64,000 nucleotides of DNA, from NCBI GenBank assembly GCA_003117195.1, contig BDSI01000002.1:775621-839620 (forward strand), given 5' to 3'. The notes under the pieces were generated by a model that saw only the letters and a program-made list of their open reading frames with translations, made no database searches and had not been told where the DNA came from. The translations under genes and the position numbers were made by a program. Positions 54,401 to 64,000 of the stretch are shown piece after piece (the stretch's first letter is position 1; each line of letters begins with the position of its first letter). Source of the DNA: Eudorina sp. 2006-703-Eu-15 (Eukaryota > Chlorophyta > Chlorophyceae > Chlamydomonadales > Volvocaceae).

Positions 54401-57400
54401 CCGCAAGCTGTCAGCTGCGTCCTTCCGCCGTGTGGCGGGCCTTGGATTGAGAGGGGGTATGCTACGCTGCAGCCTAGGCTGCTGTGCTGGGCTGCGGCCC
54501 ACCCTCTCAATGTCTGTGTCACTGTAGCGCGGGAAGAGTACCGTACTGCGGCTGGGCGCGCGGACGGCGGGGAAGCGATGATGCCAGATGATGCCTTAAC
54601 GATTAGTCTTTCCGACCCGTGGGTCGCGCCAAACGCGCCCCCACGGGGCTGCGGACAAGTATTCTCGCTGATGGCAACCGTCGCCCCTAGATATCTCCAT
54701 CTCGCACCTTCACGGAACTCATCCCATCCCATCTCATCTAGCACACTTGGGTGACCCGTCCTGGGGATGTGCTGAACCCATAGGTCCAGCCCCCCTGCCC
54801 TTGGCCCCGCCCTCCCTCCCTCCCTGGAGATCCTGGGTCGGTGCCCTTGCTGACTTCGCTTGGTGCAGTCGATTCTTCGCCGGCCCCTTGCCCTGACAGC
54901 CAGCGCGGTTTGAATATTCCTGACCAAATATTCACCACCCCTCCTCCCCTTCACGTGGTTTCTGAGCTCCCTCCACCCTCCCCTTGTCCCGCGGACAACA
55001 TAACCGTCATTACCATCATCGGCGATGTCGATCAGGTCAAAGACATCCACGAGGGCATCGACTTTTTCTTCTCCCAGCGCGGTCACGCGCTCAAGTTCAT
55101 CGACTTTCTGCAGTCGGTGGTGCCCATCCGCTTCCGGGCCGACAAGCAGCTCGTGTCGCACGACACCCACAACAACACCTACAACTACAAGTTCACCTTT
55201 TCGGTGGAGATTGTGCCCCTGTGCAAGGTGCGGCGGGTGTCGTGTGCGCGGGAAAGGGAATTGCCACTGCAAGCCGCGGGAGAAAGGGCCGAGCAACAAA
55301 CTTTAATTAACAAAAAGAAAATAGTTCATCTCTCTCAATTACACAAGCTAAATATCTTCTCTCAAAAGGAAGTGAGAGCCAACAGTAATGTCAATTTTCG
55401 ACCACAACTGCGAACCGCCAACCGCCTGGCTCCTGCCCTGGTGTGCCGTACCGACAATCACAGGACGACCTGGCGTGCCTCCCCGCCAAGATGGCCTCCT
55501 CCTGCGGCAACCTGGGCCCTCTGGTGCTCGTCACCCGCATCACCAACCAGATCACGATCATGGACCCCGTCACCCTGCGGAGCTACTCGATGGACGTGAG
55601 TCGAATTGGTGGTGGTTGGCGGTTGGTGGTTGGCGGTTGGGCAGCGATTCTTGGGGTCGATTCTTGTCCTCTCTCCGCATCCGCATCCCTGCCGAACGTT
55701 TGTTTGGAGCGATCGGTGCGGGTCGTGGGCGAGGGTGATTGATTCCCAGCTGGGGTGCTAGGGTCATCTCCACGGCATTGAGCTGCTCCCCCATCCCTAC
55801 CTCGCATCACCCGGCCCCCCATCCCTACCTCGCGAGCTCCCCCCCCCCACCCCCTGTATGAAAATGTCCTGTACCCCCCACATCCCCCACACACACCCCA
55901 TCCCCCCATCCCCCCACACTCCCAACCCCACACCTCCACCCCGCGCAGGCGCCCGTCTACTACCGGTATCCGTTCACTGCGCTCGCATCCCAGCGGACGT
56001 TGGTGCCGTACATCATCTTGGACATCGAGCCGATCCAGGGGGGGACCAACTACGGCGGTACGAACAGCAAGTAAGTCGCGCTCGCCTCACCTCGTGTCAC
56101 CTCGTGCTGCTCGCCGGGCGGTGACGTGGCGTGGGCTCGTCACGTCTTTACAGCCTGGGGACCCCCTTCCCCGTTTAGTTGCCACGATACGGTCATCGAT
56201 GGCGGTCCTCCCCCTCACGGGCCCCTCGTTGCCCCGTCGGACCGTAACTCTGGCAGCAGCAGCAGCGCAGTCTACAAATTTCCTATTCCCTCGTCTGTAA
56301 CATCCTAATAATAATACCCTCGTCGCCCTGTCGCCCCGTTGCGGCCCCTTGGGTTCCTCCCGTCCCGGCAGGTACCAGTTGGCGGAGGCCCAGGTGGCCC
56401 GGCTGAGCGACTTCGGGCGGAACGACAAGGTGTTCCACACGCGGACGCACCTCGGGCACCTGCTGCACCCGGGTGTGTGGGTTGGGTGGGCGCCCGGGGG
56501 GCCGGGGGTGGACAGGGCACCGGAGGGGAGGGGAAGAAGGGGCGGTCGCGGGAGGGGTTGAGCCGGAGGCGGGGGACACGAGCACACGACCCGGGCGCAG
56601 CGGGTGGTGGTGGGATTGAGCGCGGCACAGCGGGTGGGCGTGCGGGTGGCAGTTGGCGGTTGGCGGTTGGAGCCGCTGGACTGTTGGACCTGCAGGGGGG
56701 TTGAAGGGGGTCGACGGCCCCTCCCGCGTCGTCCGCATTCAGGAGGCGGCTTGTCGTTTCCGTGGTGCATGCAGGCGATACGGCACTCGGGTACGACATG
56801 AATGCGTCGCAGCTCGTGGGACAGGAGTACGAAACGTACGTCAGCAAGGGCGGTCGAGTGCCGGACGTGATCTTGGTGAGTACGGACTGGGGGGTACGGC
56901 CATAGCTTTTGAGTCGTGCGGTTCCAAGGGTCGGCCATCGGAGATGGATGTATGTCGCACGTGGCGGCAGCAGCGGGGCGCTGTTGTGACTGACTCACCT
57001 CTGTACACACCAACGTGCGTGTACCAACATACGGAATGTGTGGGGAGGTTGTTGATGCCACGCAACAACCGGTGACAACCGGTGACGCGGTTGCCCTGTT
57101 CACCGCCAAAACCTATGGTGGGTATGTTGCTGCAAGTCCATGTGGTAAGCCTGAACTAGGTCGGGCAGGTGCTTTTCTCTAAACACATGCGCGCACGCAC
57201 ATCCTCACATCCACATCCACACACACCATGTGCAGTCGTGCGCACGCTGCCCGCTCACTCGGCCAGGTGATGTCCAAAAGCGATTAGTCTTTCCGATCGC
57301 CTGCCGATTACCCGTCGGCGACTATGGGCATGCGGAAAAAAACATTATCTACGAGCCTTCTGATGGCCGAGTGGGGCACGTGGACAGATGACCCGGCGCA

Positions 57401-58844
57401 CGCCTCTCCCTCTCTCTCGCCCGCAATCCTTTTGGACGCGGCCCCCGATGGCAGCCACCAGCCAGCGGCCCGCCCCCCGCATGAAAGGACGCTCGTCAAA
57501 GCACATTCGTCCGCCAGGCCGGCTAGTAGAAACCTAGCCCTTAGCCCATCAGGTGCCTAGTCAGGTCCGCAGTCCGCGCGCTGTGTCGGTCGGTTGCCCC
57601 GACTGCTATGGCCCCCCCCCGCCCCGGGGGTACCCACACAGCTCCAGTCCGCTTCCCCGGGGCTCGCTCACGTCTCCCTGGAACCTCGTCCAAGAACGCG
57701 CATGCACCCACCCGCCGCATCCACTTGCATACCCGCTCCGAAACCCGGGACGCGCAGGTCCGGAAGAGCTACGAGGAGAAGCGACGCAAGCGGCAGGCCA
57801 AGGGCGCCGGGGCGGCTGCGCGGCCCTGGAAGCTCAAGAGCCTTGCCATGGAGGTGGACGAGGGGACCAGCGGGCCCCGCGGGAGGAACGAGGCGGCCGC
57901 GGTGAGTCGGGAGAGGGGGAGGGGCAGACCTGCCGGGCCGCGGTGCTGCCGTGGGACTTGCTTGGAGAGCGCGCGCGCCGGCGCCCCGCTGCGGGTGTGC
58001 CTGAGGCCTTGGCCGTTCATTGCATGCATCACCGCATACCCCATTTTCATCTCACAACTGGCCTTGCCCCACTGCATCTCTGTCCTGTCTGGCCGCGTTC
58101 CATCGCCGTCCCGCCTCGCGACGCCCCTGTTCCCCGCCCGCCCCCAGGATGCGGACCGGGAGCGGTTCCTCCAGGAGCTTGAGGAGGACGCCGACATGCG
58201 GTCTCGGATCAACATCTACAAGGATGCGGAGCGACTGGCGCAGCTGCAGCAGCAACAGCAGCAACAGCTGCTTCTGCAGCAACAACAACAGCAGCGATTG
58301 CAGGCGGCGCCGGCACCCCAGCAGCAGCAGCAACAACAACAACAGCCCGCCGCGCCGGCGGGGCTCATGGAGGACGACGACGACGACGACGAGGACGACG
58401 GGGACCTGCCGCAGGTGGGCTGGGCTGGGTGGGGTGGGGTGGTGTGGTGGGGGTCCAAGTGTGCGTGGAGGCGGTTGCATGTCTCGTACTCACGGAGCCG
58501 CTGCGACCATTAAACACGCATGTTTGGCCATGAGCGATGGCCGCTGCAGCGTCGTGCCGAGCCAATGTTCTGCTGTACCGTAGGTGGGCTTCGGAACCGG
58601 CTTCGGAGCCGGGGGATTGGAGTAGGGAAGCCGTTCTCCCATGTCAACTGGTCCTTTCTCAGTGTTCCGTACTACCTCCTTTCGTTGACCCGCAACCATT
58701 CCGCAACCAACTGTGCAACAGATTCCGTTGGAGGAGCTGTTGGACGATCTGGAGGCGTTGCACATGGAGGACGACGGCGGGGCTCCAGGGGGGCTGGCGG
58801 ATGGGGACGACGAGGACGGTGGCGGTGACATGGATATGGACTGA
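51443..58844 (+). CDS. NMD3: 60S ribosomal export adaptor NMD3
   Basis: Fourteen exons, all GT-AG and in phase: 51443-51507, 51785-51887, 52160-52285, 52921-52995, 53345-53470, 53768-53854, 55036-55227, 55464-55595, 55949-56070, 56372-56472, 56775-56875, 57758-57901, 58148-58414 and 58722-58844, giving 587 aa. NMD3 binds late pre-60S subunits in the nucleus and bridges them to the export receptor CRM1. Visible hallmarks are the N-terminal Cys pairs C24/C27 and C39/C42 (PNPSNMCVNCIRSQVDITEG), C62/C65 (WCKECGRYLQPP) and C147/C150 (MCPDCN). Further hallmarks are VDAGFIWTEPHSKRLKVKLT, FLEQLILKH, the block HDTHNNTYNYKFTFSVEIVP and the helical C-terminus KSYEEKRRKRQ. The start sits in a good context (GCCATGG). 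Unusual for the family is a Gln-rich insertion (about residues 490-525) followed by an acidic run, which lengthens the protein to 587 residues against roughly 500-520 in yeast and animals. Confidence 0.97.
54166..54366. repeat. 170-bp repeat (family D), copy in NMD3 intron 6
   Basis: Positions 54198-54366 are nearly identical to 57233-57402 (landmarks CTGCCCGCTCACTCGGCCAG, GATTAGTCTTTCCGATCGCC and ACATTATCTACGAGCCTTCT). The preceding 30 bp are an inverted piece of intron family A. A short echo, GATTAGTCTTTCCGACCCGT, follows at 54601. Confidence 0.9.
55857..55880 (+). repeat. Intron repeat family B, shortened copy in NMD3 intron 8
   Basis: TATGAAAATGTCCTGTACCC is a deleted version of the family core, placed 68 bp before the exon 9 acceptor. 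Confidence 0.5.
56249..56317 (+). repeat. Family B copy plus family E tip in NMD3 intron 9
   Basis: TGGCAGCAGCAGCAGCGCAG, then TCTACAAATTTCCTATTCCC, resembles family B. It is followed at 56294-56317 by GTCTGTAACATCCTAATAAT, which matches the extreme 3' end of the family E retroelement tails. Confidence 0.6.
57232..57404. repeat. 170-bp repeat (family D), copy in NMD3 intron 11
   Basis: Direct copy of 54197-54366 with only a few substitutions and an extra A in the poly-A run (CGGAAAAAAACATTATC). It lies in the same orientation in the same gene, three kilobases apart. Confidence 0.9.
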
Positions 58845-61800
58845 TCGCATTTCGCTGCGGCGGCGTGTCATGTGCGGATACCACTTGCAAGGGCAGCGTG
58901 AAGGCCGACCCATGGGTCTCATGCGGGCGGGCGCGGCTGCAGCGGCGGCGGCAGCCGCTGCCGTGGCCGCGGTCTCAATCCGGCACAGTCTCAATCCAGC
59001 TGTAGGGGCGGTAGGCAGTAGGGGCTGTGCGGGTTTGCGTTCCTAGGGGTTAAATTGAAAAAAGAAATAAACCCTGGGGAGGGGTAGGCGGGTTCTTGGA
59101 GGCAGGCTCTCTGGCAGTCCTGCTGAAGACGATGGGTGTGGCAGGTCGTGACGTGCGAGCGAAGGAGAGAATGGGGCCGGGGAGACATTGGTCCCTCATC
59201 CGAGACGCGCAGGAGGTGGGACTGTGGGGTGCTGGGAGAGCAAGGCAGGTGGGCACATATGGGCAGTTTAGGCGGACACGCGGTCGGGTGTCCGTGTGGA
59301 TCGGAGGACGGCTGGCTAGGCCCTGGTAAGGCAGGAGACTTGGCATGGTTGCTGAAGATTTAGAGGAGTGGCATTGTGACGGGATCAAAACACACTGCTT
59401 TGTTTTATGAGCGGGTTTCCTAGAGGGCAGAGGCGGGATGCAGACCACAATCGGATCACCAGCTTTAATCCTGGGGTTTGGGGTGGGACCAGACAGGAGA
59501 GCGCGGCGCTTGCTTAGCGGGATGTGGATTTATCGGTTGGACTGGGATACAGATGGGGACGCTGCGGGGGGTCGGCGGGTTGCGATGCAGCGGGTTGCAG
59601 TGCAACAGCTTTGGCTGAAAGCAGGGTTAAAAGAGAAACGAACGATGCAGCTGCACTTTTCCATGTATGTGCCGTACAGCCTAACGCATTGAGGGGTTGG
59701 GTTTCTGCTGAGGGGCTGGCTTGGCAGCTTTTTTCTCCGTCCGGTCTGGTTTGGCCAAGTAAGGAATGCTGAGCATGAAGGGTGGGGTCTAGCTGGGGCG
59801 GGCCCATGTCGCTGTACGGCGGCATGCACGTAGCACCTAGGCGCACGGGTGCAATCTGGTGTGGCACAATGGATAGATACTACTCGGTGGGGCCGGCGAT
59901 AGGTCTCGGCTCTCCTGACGATTGTGCGCTGGGATGGGTGCACGTACACCTGTACGAGTGTACCGCATGGATTCGTTGGTTGTACCGCGGAATAGGTACT
60001 GCGTGTGCGGGGCGGTGGGTGTGTTCGGATTGACAGCCAGAAAGTTGTCATCAATACCGTTTGGTGTGCGGTAGAGGTGGTAACGATCTGTCTGGGCCGT
60101 CTTCCCTGGGCCGGACCGGACCAGGGCTGTTCGATGGGGTATAGTACGGTACGTCCAGACGTACCATCCCGGACTGCCTGAACCCCCGTGGATCATCTAA
60201 TCTATTTGTGGCGGGAATCCTGGGGTTTACCCAAAGAGCCAAGGAGTTCCAACAGGTTCCAAGAGCTTTGCGGAAGGACGCAGTCCTTTGCGTCATCCGT
60301 ATTAAATCAACGCAATTAGCAATCAAGGGAGGCATAAGTGGCCTTCTGACGGACCCGATGTAAACATGTAATTCTGCGCATGCGTGCGCGATTTGCGGAT
60401 GCGGTTCGAGAGGGTTCGAGTTCCAACGCCAGTGGTCCGCGCCCGAGTGCATACAACCTGCTTTGGAAGAAGTCAAAAGCAATTCGACCGGGCTCGACCG
60501 CATCCAAGCCACGGGAGCCTATCATATTACCATGCCAGCCCCACAATGGGCCCTGCTTGCCACTGGCACACTAGCACTGCTAGTGCTACCGTATTCACGA
60601 ATGCCCCACCCACACACAACGAAGATGGAGTTAAAAGAGTGTCCTGGAATATCAACACAGCGGCGCGAAAAAAACACACTTGATGGCAGGAGTATGCATG
60701 GTGGGAAGAGCACGCTACGGGCGGAAGAAAGAGGTAAGAAAGGTGTATTGCCCTAGCTTGAAAGAAGGCTGGAGAAGAGGACGTCGTCTATTTATGAATC
60801 AAGCAAGCCCTAGTAAGCCCTGACAAGCCGCACTTGGCATGCGCCCGTGCATGCCGAGAGGTGGGTCTGGGACCGCGGGGGCCGGACGACGGTCCCCCTT
60901 TCCACGTCAATGCACCAGCTGCAGCGCCTTCATCTCGATGACATCGGCCCACAACCTGCGGCGGACGGACCACCACGTCACTTTGCCGGCCGGCCAGCAA
61001 CAACCTGATCAATCTCAGGATCATCCCATCCCATCCCATTTACGGTACCAATCCACTCACAAGGCTCACAAGGCCAGAATCCGCGTGGCCATGCCCTGCC
61101 CATCCCAGGTCGCCCAACGTACGGCACTTCACGACAGTTCCGTACAGCCATGACCCTGGTCAGGGGTCTCCTTCGCACATAATTATACTTTTATTATACT
61201 TGGCGCTCCAACTGGTTAGGAGACAGGTCACGGTCACCCCATCCGTGAGAACGCTTTGTGGGTGTGTACCAACACCGATATTGCAACCGTGCAACAACGG
61301 GGACGCCCATCGCACCCCACTCGGTCAGAGTCCAGGCGATACAAAATTGGCCTCCACGGCTTTTGTGCCTGTGTGGAGGCCGTCGTGTGGCTCTTTGTCC
61401 AAGTCCAGCCAGTCGCATTCAGCGGTGATCCATCACACACTGCACACAGGACAAATACAAATGCACGTGCGGCATCCACCCGCCCCCGACCCGCGGATTA
61501 ACGAGTTCCGTACAGTAGGGCTGTACGACGTACCACAGTTTGCATTGATTTGGAGCGCTCTTGAAGAGCGCTTTCCCCCTGCCGCGCAATGTCCCTGCAC
61601 CAAGATCGCCGGCGTGCTCAGTTCATGGCACGTCAATGGCACACAATCCCATCCCAACGCGCCGTACAGTCCGTACAGTCCAGGGATCCGCACCAGCAAC
61701 CTGACACTGACGCTGCTCTCCCCCCAACGACCCTCCTGTCGGCCATTCATAACGCTCGTGCCCAACTGCCCAACAGCAGCAACTGTCAACCGAATGCCAT

Positions 61801-62134
61801 CTCGGCAAAATCACAACCAATTCCCGCCATCACAGTCCAACCCTCACAACTCGTACTTTCAACTCCTAATACCCGCCAACAACTCGCGCCATGTATTCAT
61901 GACCACGCCAACCAACTGCACGCGCACGCGCACAACCGAAAACAACCGTTCTCTCCCATGTCCGTGCGGACTCGGGCGGCAGCGTCCCGCAAACCGACAA
62001 CCCGTATGATCAACCACAACCGAAGCAACCGTTGCCCAACCGTCGCCCACAACCGCCCAACGCACTCAGACCAAAACATCACCAGAGAACCTTCTAGAAC
62101 CTTCCAAGGCCGCCAGTGTCAGAAAGCTCGTCAA
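58845..62134. other. NMD3 3' flank and intergenic spacer
   Basis: The NMD3 3' UTR must begin here. The A-rich repeat TAAATTGAAAAAAGAAATAA recurs at about 59050. The rest, to 62134, has moderate GC, short open frames on both strands and a CA-rich, Pro/Thr/Gln/Asn-type open frame on the plus strand between 61200 and 62374. That frame reflects base composition, not protein-like sequence. I see no gene, RNA gene or clear regulatory site. Confidence 0.5.
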
Positions 62135-62213
62135 TCAGCACAACCGCCGTACCGCCGCGATCTCCTCCCGATGCATTTGACGCTCCAGGGCCGCACGCCC
62201 AACACGGACCGAC

Positions 62214-62249
<36 letters not shown>

Positions 62250-62539
62250 GCAGCGGCGCCAGTGCTGAATCCAGCGGCGGAGGCGCCGCCGCCAGACAAC
62301 AGCGACATGGATTTGGAGACGCTGCTCGACCGCGGGTGCATGCTGCGACGCGGCCCCGCCGTGGACGGACGTAGTGACCCGCCGACGGAGGCGCGGAGGC
62401 TGGCGGTGCTGCTGCCGCCAGCGCTGCCGTTGGCGTTACCTGCCGTATACAGGCAGCCGAGCATGCCCTTCAGCGCCGCACCCGCGGGCGCAGTCGGGTC
62501 CACGTTGCCTGGATACAGCAGCGGGTTGTCCACCTTGAG
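62135..62539 (-). CDS. Terminal exon(s) of right-edge gene, unrecognised
   Basis: On the minus strand an acceptor CCCCGCAG precedes 62539. The frame then reads LKVDNPLLYPGNVDPTAPAG, then ALKGMLGCLYTA. A GTAACG donor after 62440 could end the exon there. Reading through instead gives a Gly/Ser-rich stretch (RPSTAGPRRSMHPRSSSVSK), a poly-Gly run from GCC repeats, a short helix ALERQMHREEIAAVRRL and a stop at 62135. The family is unknown. It is probably the 3' part of the same gene as the exon at 63692-63975, but at least one connecting exon was not found, since the phases do not match directly. Confidence 0.45.
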
Positions 62540-63691
62540 CTGCGGGGTCCCCGCGGGCAAACACGATTGACGGGTTTAAGGGTTTTAGAGTTTTAGAGTT
62601 GAAGCACAGCATGACTCGCGGCGTCCACTGCAACGCGGTTCATTCCGTACTGCACGTTTCTCCAGCACAGCACAGCGTGGGCGCCACTCTCAAGATGTAC
62701 GGCAGGATGTACGGCAGGATGGTGTACGTCGTACATCCCTTGGGCCTCACGAAACCGGCTGTCCACGCGATCAACTGGACTCCAATCGCGCAGCTTCTAA
62801 AAGAGGCGCAGACCGAAACGAAACCGCCAGTGCCCCTTCCTAATGCATGATACCAATTATACCGTACCCACGTCACCGCTCGTGGGGATCTGCCGTACCT
62901 GCTGTACGACCGATGCGGCCGCCCGTGCTCGAGCTGTCGCCTCCGGTGCGCTGCCCAGCCCAGGATGCGGCCTGCACCAACACACAAGCGTGACACACAC
63001 ACCCTTGAGGGGGCACAGCTGTCACCGATCCTCAGGGATCGGGCGCGCGCCCTTGGTTGAGAGCGAGGGGACAGAGGCCCCTTACGCCCCTCTTCCCCGA
63101 ATCCGGGGGAGAGTGCTTCGGCGGTCTCCCGTATGGGGCGGGTTAGCGCCCCCGGCCAGCGTCGGCCCGGCAGATATGTAACGATTCACACACACACACA
63201 CACACATCGCCATCAGCGTTTCTTTCTCAACACACATAAGCATCGCCGACACGGAGTACCGGAAAGCACACTTGACCTTTTGAGATTTTGCGCTGGGCCC
63301 ATTCTGTGAAATGAGACGGTCGGCGCCGGTCACCCGGATGCCCCTCTCCACCTCCCACATCAGTCGGTCAGGCGCCCCACGAGAACGAGATGCACCCAGC
63401 GAATCTCCGTCGACTCGCGTTTCGGTTGGTCGCCCCTAAATCTCCTTAGAACCGCATCTCGCATCGCATTGCATGTTTGCATCGCATCCCATCACGACGA
63501 ATGCCCGATCCAATCCACACCACCCATTACCTGGCATGCTGGCAACCACTACACGTGGCAACCGCGTCTGCAGTCCGGCGTCCGTCCGCAATCGGATGTG
63601 CTTCTCAGCCGGCCCCGATCAATCCGTCACCTGCCCTCCCCCCAAACCCCGACCGTACACGATCGTACGACCGTCGTACGGCATGGCTCAC
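62540..63691. other. Probable intronic stretch of right-edge gene
   Basis: This contains the inverted 191-bp dispersed repeat (63000-63190) next to a CA run. A minus-strand frame between about 63400 and 63285 reads PDRLMWEVERGIRVTGADRL and might be an exon. I could not fit its borders to the flanking exons. Confidence 0.4.
63000..63190 (-). repeat. 191-bp dispersed repeat, inverted copy
   Basis: Reverse complement of the unit at 45864-46056 over its whole length, with scattered substitutions. Both copies abut GT/CA microsatellite at the end carrying TGTAACGATTCACAC. Confidence 0.85.
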
Positions 63692-63975
63692 CTCAGCCGC
63701 GCCACAATCGCCGCCTCCACCTCCGGCTCCAGCTTCTGTCCCGTGGGCGGGATGTGTATCCGGTGGTGGCCCTTCCCCACCAGCATCGATACCGGGTCCA
63801 CGCTGGGGTGATACTCCCGCGCCGCCTCCGCCGGGCCGCCCGGCGCCTCCGCGCCGTCGGGCCCCACTCGACCGCTAAACCACAGCGCGTGGGCCTTGTA
63901 CGGAAAGTACGTCACGTCGCAAACGTCACGGATCTCGAAGTTTCCGGCGTCCATGATAGCAGCGGCGGAGCGCTT
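63692..63975 (-). CDS. Internal exon of right-edge gene, unrecognised
   Basis: The minus strand shows a CCTTGCAG acceptor before 63975 and a GTGAGC donor after 63692. Between them is a 284-nt exon with a consistent protein-like frame. Landmarks are MDAGNFEIRDVCDVTYFPYK, AHALWFSGRVG, HPSVDPVSMLVGKGHHRIHI and PEVEAAIVARL. GC-rich third positions match the confirmed genes. I do not recognise the family. Upstream exons lie beyond the right edge. Confidence 0.55.
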
Positions 63976-64000
63976 CTGCAAGGTGCTGGGGTGTGGTTCC

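Noticed and set aside
60400..60450. Possible tRNA gene with GGTTCGAGTTCC B box
   Set aside because: No matching acceptor stem, anticodon arm or A box could be paired around it.
61200..62374. Long plus-strand open frames rich in Pro, Thr, Asn and Gln
   Set aside because: They reflect CA-rich base composition, have no splice structure or recognisable motif, and overlap the minus-strand exon at 62135-62539.

Overview
This window reads as nuclear DNA of a volvocine-type green alga (Chlamydomonadales). The exons are GC-rich and strongly codon-biased. They are interrupted by many short to medium introns with GTGAG/GTGCG donors and pyrimidine-tract/CAG acceptors. Proteins carry long Ala, Gly and Gln runs, and introns and spacers are packed with GT, TA, GGGA and other simple repeats. 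I cannot name the species. No rRNA, convincing tRNA, CRISPR array or bacterial operon structure was seen.

Layout, left to right. (1) A minus-strand gene runs off the left edge (about 1-846, not recognised). (2) A plus-strand C2-domain protein in four exons (1326-4889). (3) A minus-strand SMYD-like SET-domain protein in ten exons (15038 down to 7107, about 1353 aa). (4) A plus-strand peroxisomal-type ABC half-transporter of the ABCD family in fifteen exons (15586-25827, about 744 aa). (5) A spacer with only doubtful coding signal (25828-28077), then an 8-kb stretch visibly lower in GC with almost no coding signal (28078-36179). It holds a complete 292-bp LTR element in miniature. (6) A plus-strand single-KH RNA-binding protein in eight exons (36180-43737). 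Its 4.1-kb sixth intron contains a hAT-like terminal-inverted-repeat element, a 5'-truncated non-LTR retrotransposon 3' end and a second retroelement tail. (7) A repeat-rich intergenic zone (43738-51442). (8) A plus-strand NMD3 gene, the 60S ribosomal export adaptor, in fourteen exons (51443-58844, 587 aa). (9) A spacer, then exons of an unrecognised minus-strand gene that continues past the right edge (62135-63975).

The exon chains for C2, SET, ABCD, KH and NMD3 were built by hand. In each chain every junction is GT-AG and keeps phase through to the stop codon, which is strong internal support. The genes belong to unrelated housekeeping pathways: chromatin or protein methylation, peroxisomal lipid import, RNA binding and ribosome export. 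They do not look like one pathway. Two neighbour pairs are divergent with start codons about 0.5 kb apart (846/1326 and 15038/15586).

The most notable non-coding content is mobile or repeated DNA. It includes the 292-bp mini-LTR element with identical 49-bp LTRs, target duplication, primer-binding-like site and polypurine tract. It also includes several short repeat families that recur at intron ends of the ABCD, SET and NMD3 genes, and truncated retroelement tails at four or five sites.
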